Shown here one piece after another: positions 5,875-6,328 of a stretch of 6,328 nt of DNA (position 1 is its first letter; the number at the start of each line of letters is the position of its first letter). A program made the translations under genes and the position numbers. Source of the DNA: Flavobacteriaceae bacterium (GTDB taxonomy: Bacteria; Bacteroidota; Bacteroidia; Flavobacteriales; Flavobacteriaceae); assembly GCA_016649785.1 (NCBI GenBank), contig JAENXB010000171.1, positions 1-6,328 of the forward strand. Reading direction: 5' to 3'. The notes beneath the pieces are model-generated. The model was not told the DNA's origin. It did not search any database and worked only from the letters and a program-made list of their open reading frames with translations.

Positions 5875-6328
5875 ATTGTACCTCCTTTGTTCTATATGCA
5901 TCTATTCTTTTTAGGAACAATTGCGCATCATCTAAAAATTTATTGGCGAAAGCTTCCGAAGCTTCATTTTCGTTTAACTGATAAGCGAATTCCTTAAATG
6001 AGGTGGAAAGCTCAATTTTACCAGGTGCAACAAAATATTCGTCAAACAGGGAAATAATCCCCGCCTGTGTATTGGTGGTTTGATTTTCGGCAAGTAAAAG
6101 TGCTTTCGCCGAATTCACTATTGAAGTGTAGGAATGGTAAATACTGTCTGCCCAGGCTTTTCTTTCCAACGCATTTTTGGCATTCTCTATTTTCTCTTCA
6201 CTTTCAAATAACAGGGTAGCTATTAAATCTATAATCACTCCGGCACATTCCCCCACTCCAATGGCGTTGATATAACTTTTTTCATGTCCCCAGTCAATAA
6301 AGTCACTTTCGGCTAAATTTGAGGTGTC
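5864..6328 (-). CDS. C-terminal part of a probable sulfite reductase with a HEPN-type tail (N-terminus beyond window)
   Basis: The last 154 residues are visible and the frame is open at the right edge, reading from position 6328 as DTSNLAESDFIDWGHEKSY. The segment YINAIGVGECAGVIIDLIATLL (about 19-40) is followed by an all-helical stretch (about 45-145) with ALERKAWADSIYHSYTSI and AKALLLAEN, typical of a HEPN domain. No Rx4-6H ribonuclease motif is present; R and H in the first helix are nine residues apart. From memory, flavobacteria carry a siroheme sulfite/nitrite reductase ending in such a tail ahead of cobA. The siroheme genes and reductase downstream fit this. The catalytic domains and iron-sulfur cysteines are outside the window, so the sulfite reductase part is inference. 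A GTG at 6256 could serve as a start but lies inside continuous conserved-looking coding sequence. Confidence 0.65.
   Translation of the reverse strand, partial: DTSNLAESDFIDWGHEKSYINAIGVGECAGVIIDLIATLLFESEEKIENAKNALERKAWADSIYHSYTSIVNSAKALLLAENQTTNTQAGIISLFDEYFVAPGKIELSTSFKEFAYQLNENEASEAFANKFLDDAQLFLKRIDAYRTKEVQYEK
5880..5887 (-). promoter_or_regulatory. Perfect Shine-Dalgarno deciding the cobA start
   Basis: AAGGAGGT on the minus strand is fully complementary to the 16S rRNA tail and sits 5 nt before the ATG at 5874. It is embedded in the last codons of the upstream gene. No other gene in this window has a comparable site, which matches the general rarity of Shine-Dalgarno use in Bacteroidota. 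It excludes the ATG nine codons upstream, which would place this site inside the coding region. Confidence 0.75.

Noticed and set aside
6254..6256. GTG at 6256 as the start of a separate 130-residue HEPN protein.
   Set aside because: The frame stays open upstream to the window edge with well-formed protein sequence and there is no ribosome site, so a longer fused protein is more likely.

Overview
The window looks like the chromosome of a Bacteroidota member, most likely a flavobacterium of the Gramella/Salegentibacter/Zunongwangia kind. The reasons are moderate-to-low GC with A-rich, mostly Shine-Dalgarno-free starts, two matches to the Bacteroidota -7 promoter box TAnnTTTG, a methionine synthase split into two genes, and a HEPN-type tail on what is probably a sulfite reductase. 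All genes read on the minus strand, so the biological order runs from position 6328 down to 1.

Region 1 (6328 to 3438) is a tightly packed sulfite-reduction operon. It holds the C-terminal end of a probable siroheme sulfite reductase with a HEPN tail, cut by the window edge. Next come uroporphyrinogen-III C-methyltransferase (overlapping by 11 nt), a precorrin-2 dehydrogenase/siroheme synthase (after a 3-nt gap), and a type-2 ferredoxin/flavodoxin-NADP reductase (overlapping by 8 nt). These would make the siroheme cofactor and deliver NADPH electrons to the reductase, giving sulfide. A GC-rich folded element and a long hairpin follow and probably end the transcript.

Region 2 (3296 to 2849) is a single OsmC/Ohr-family gene with its own probable promoter and a start re-assigned to position 3271.

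Region 3 (2828 to 1) is a methionine-synthesis unit. A Bacteroidota-type promoter is followed by a clear SAM-I (S-box) riboswitch at 2769-2667, including a pseudoknot whose two partners have changed together. Then come the homocysteine-methyltransferase half of MetH, an 86-nt spacer with a possible H-type pseudoknot next to the following start codon, and the folate/cobalamin half of MetH, which runs off the left edge. The three regions form one pathway: sulfite to sulfide, then via homocysteine to methionine, with the last step probably under S-adenosylmethionine feedback.

I see no mobile element, CRISPR array, tRNA or rRNA, and no wholly unknown gene system. The most interesting items are non-coding: the riboswitch with no obvious expression platform, and the candidate pseudoknot between the two metH halves. 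No stretch over 300 bases lacks a gene; the longest gap (2615-2848) is the riboswitch leader.
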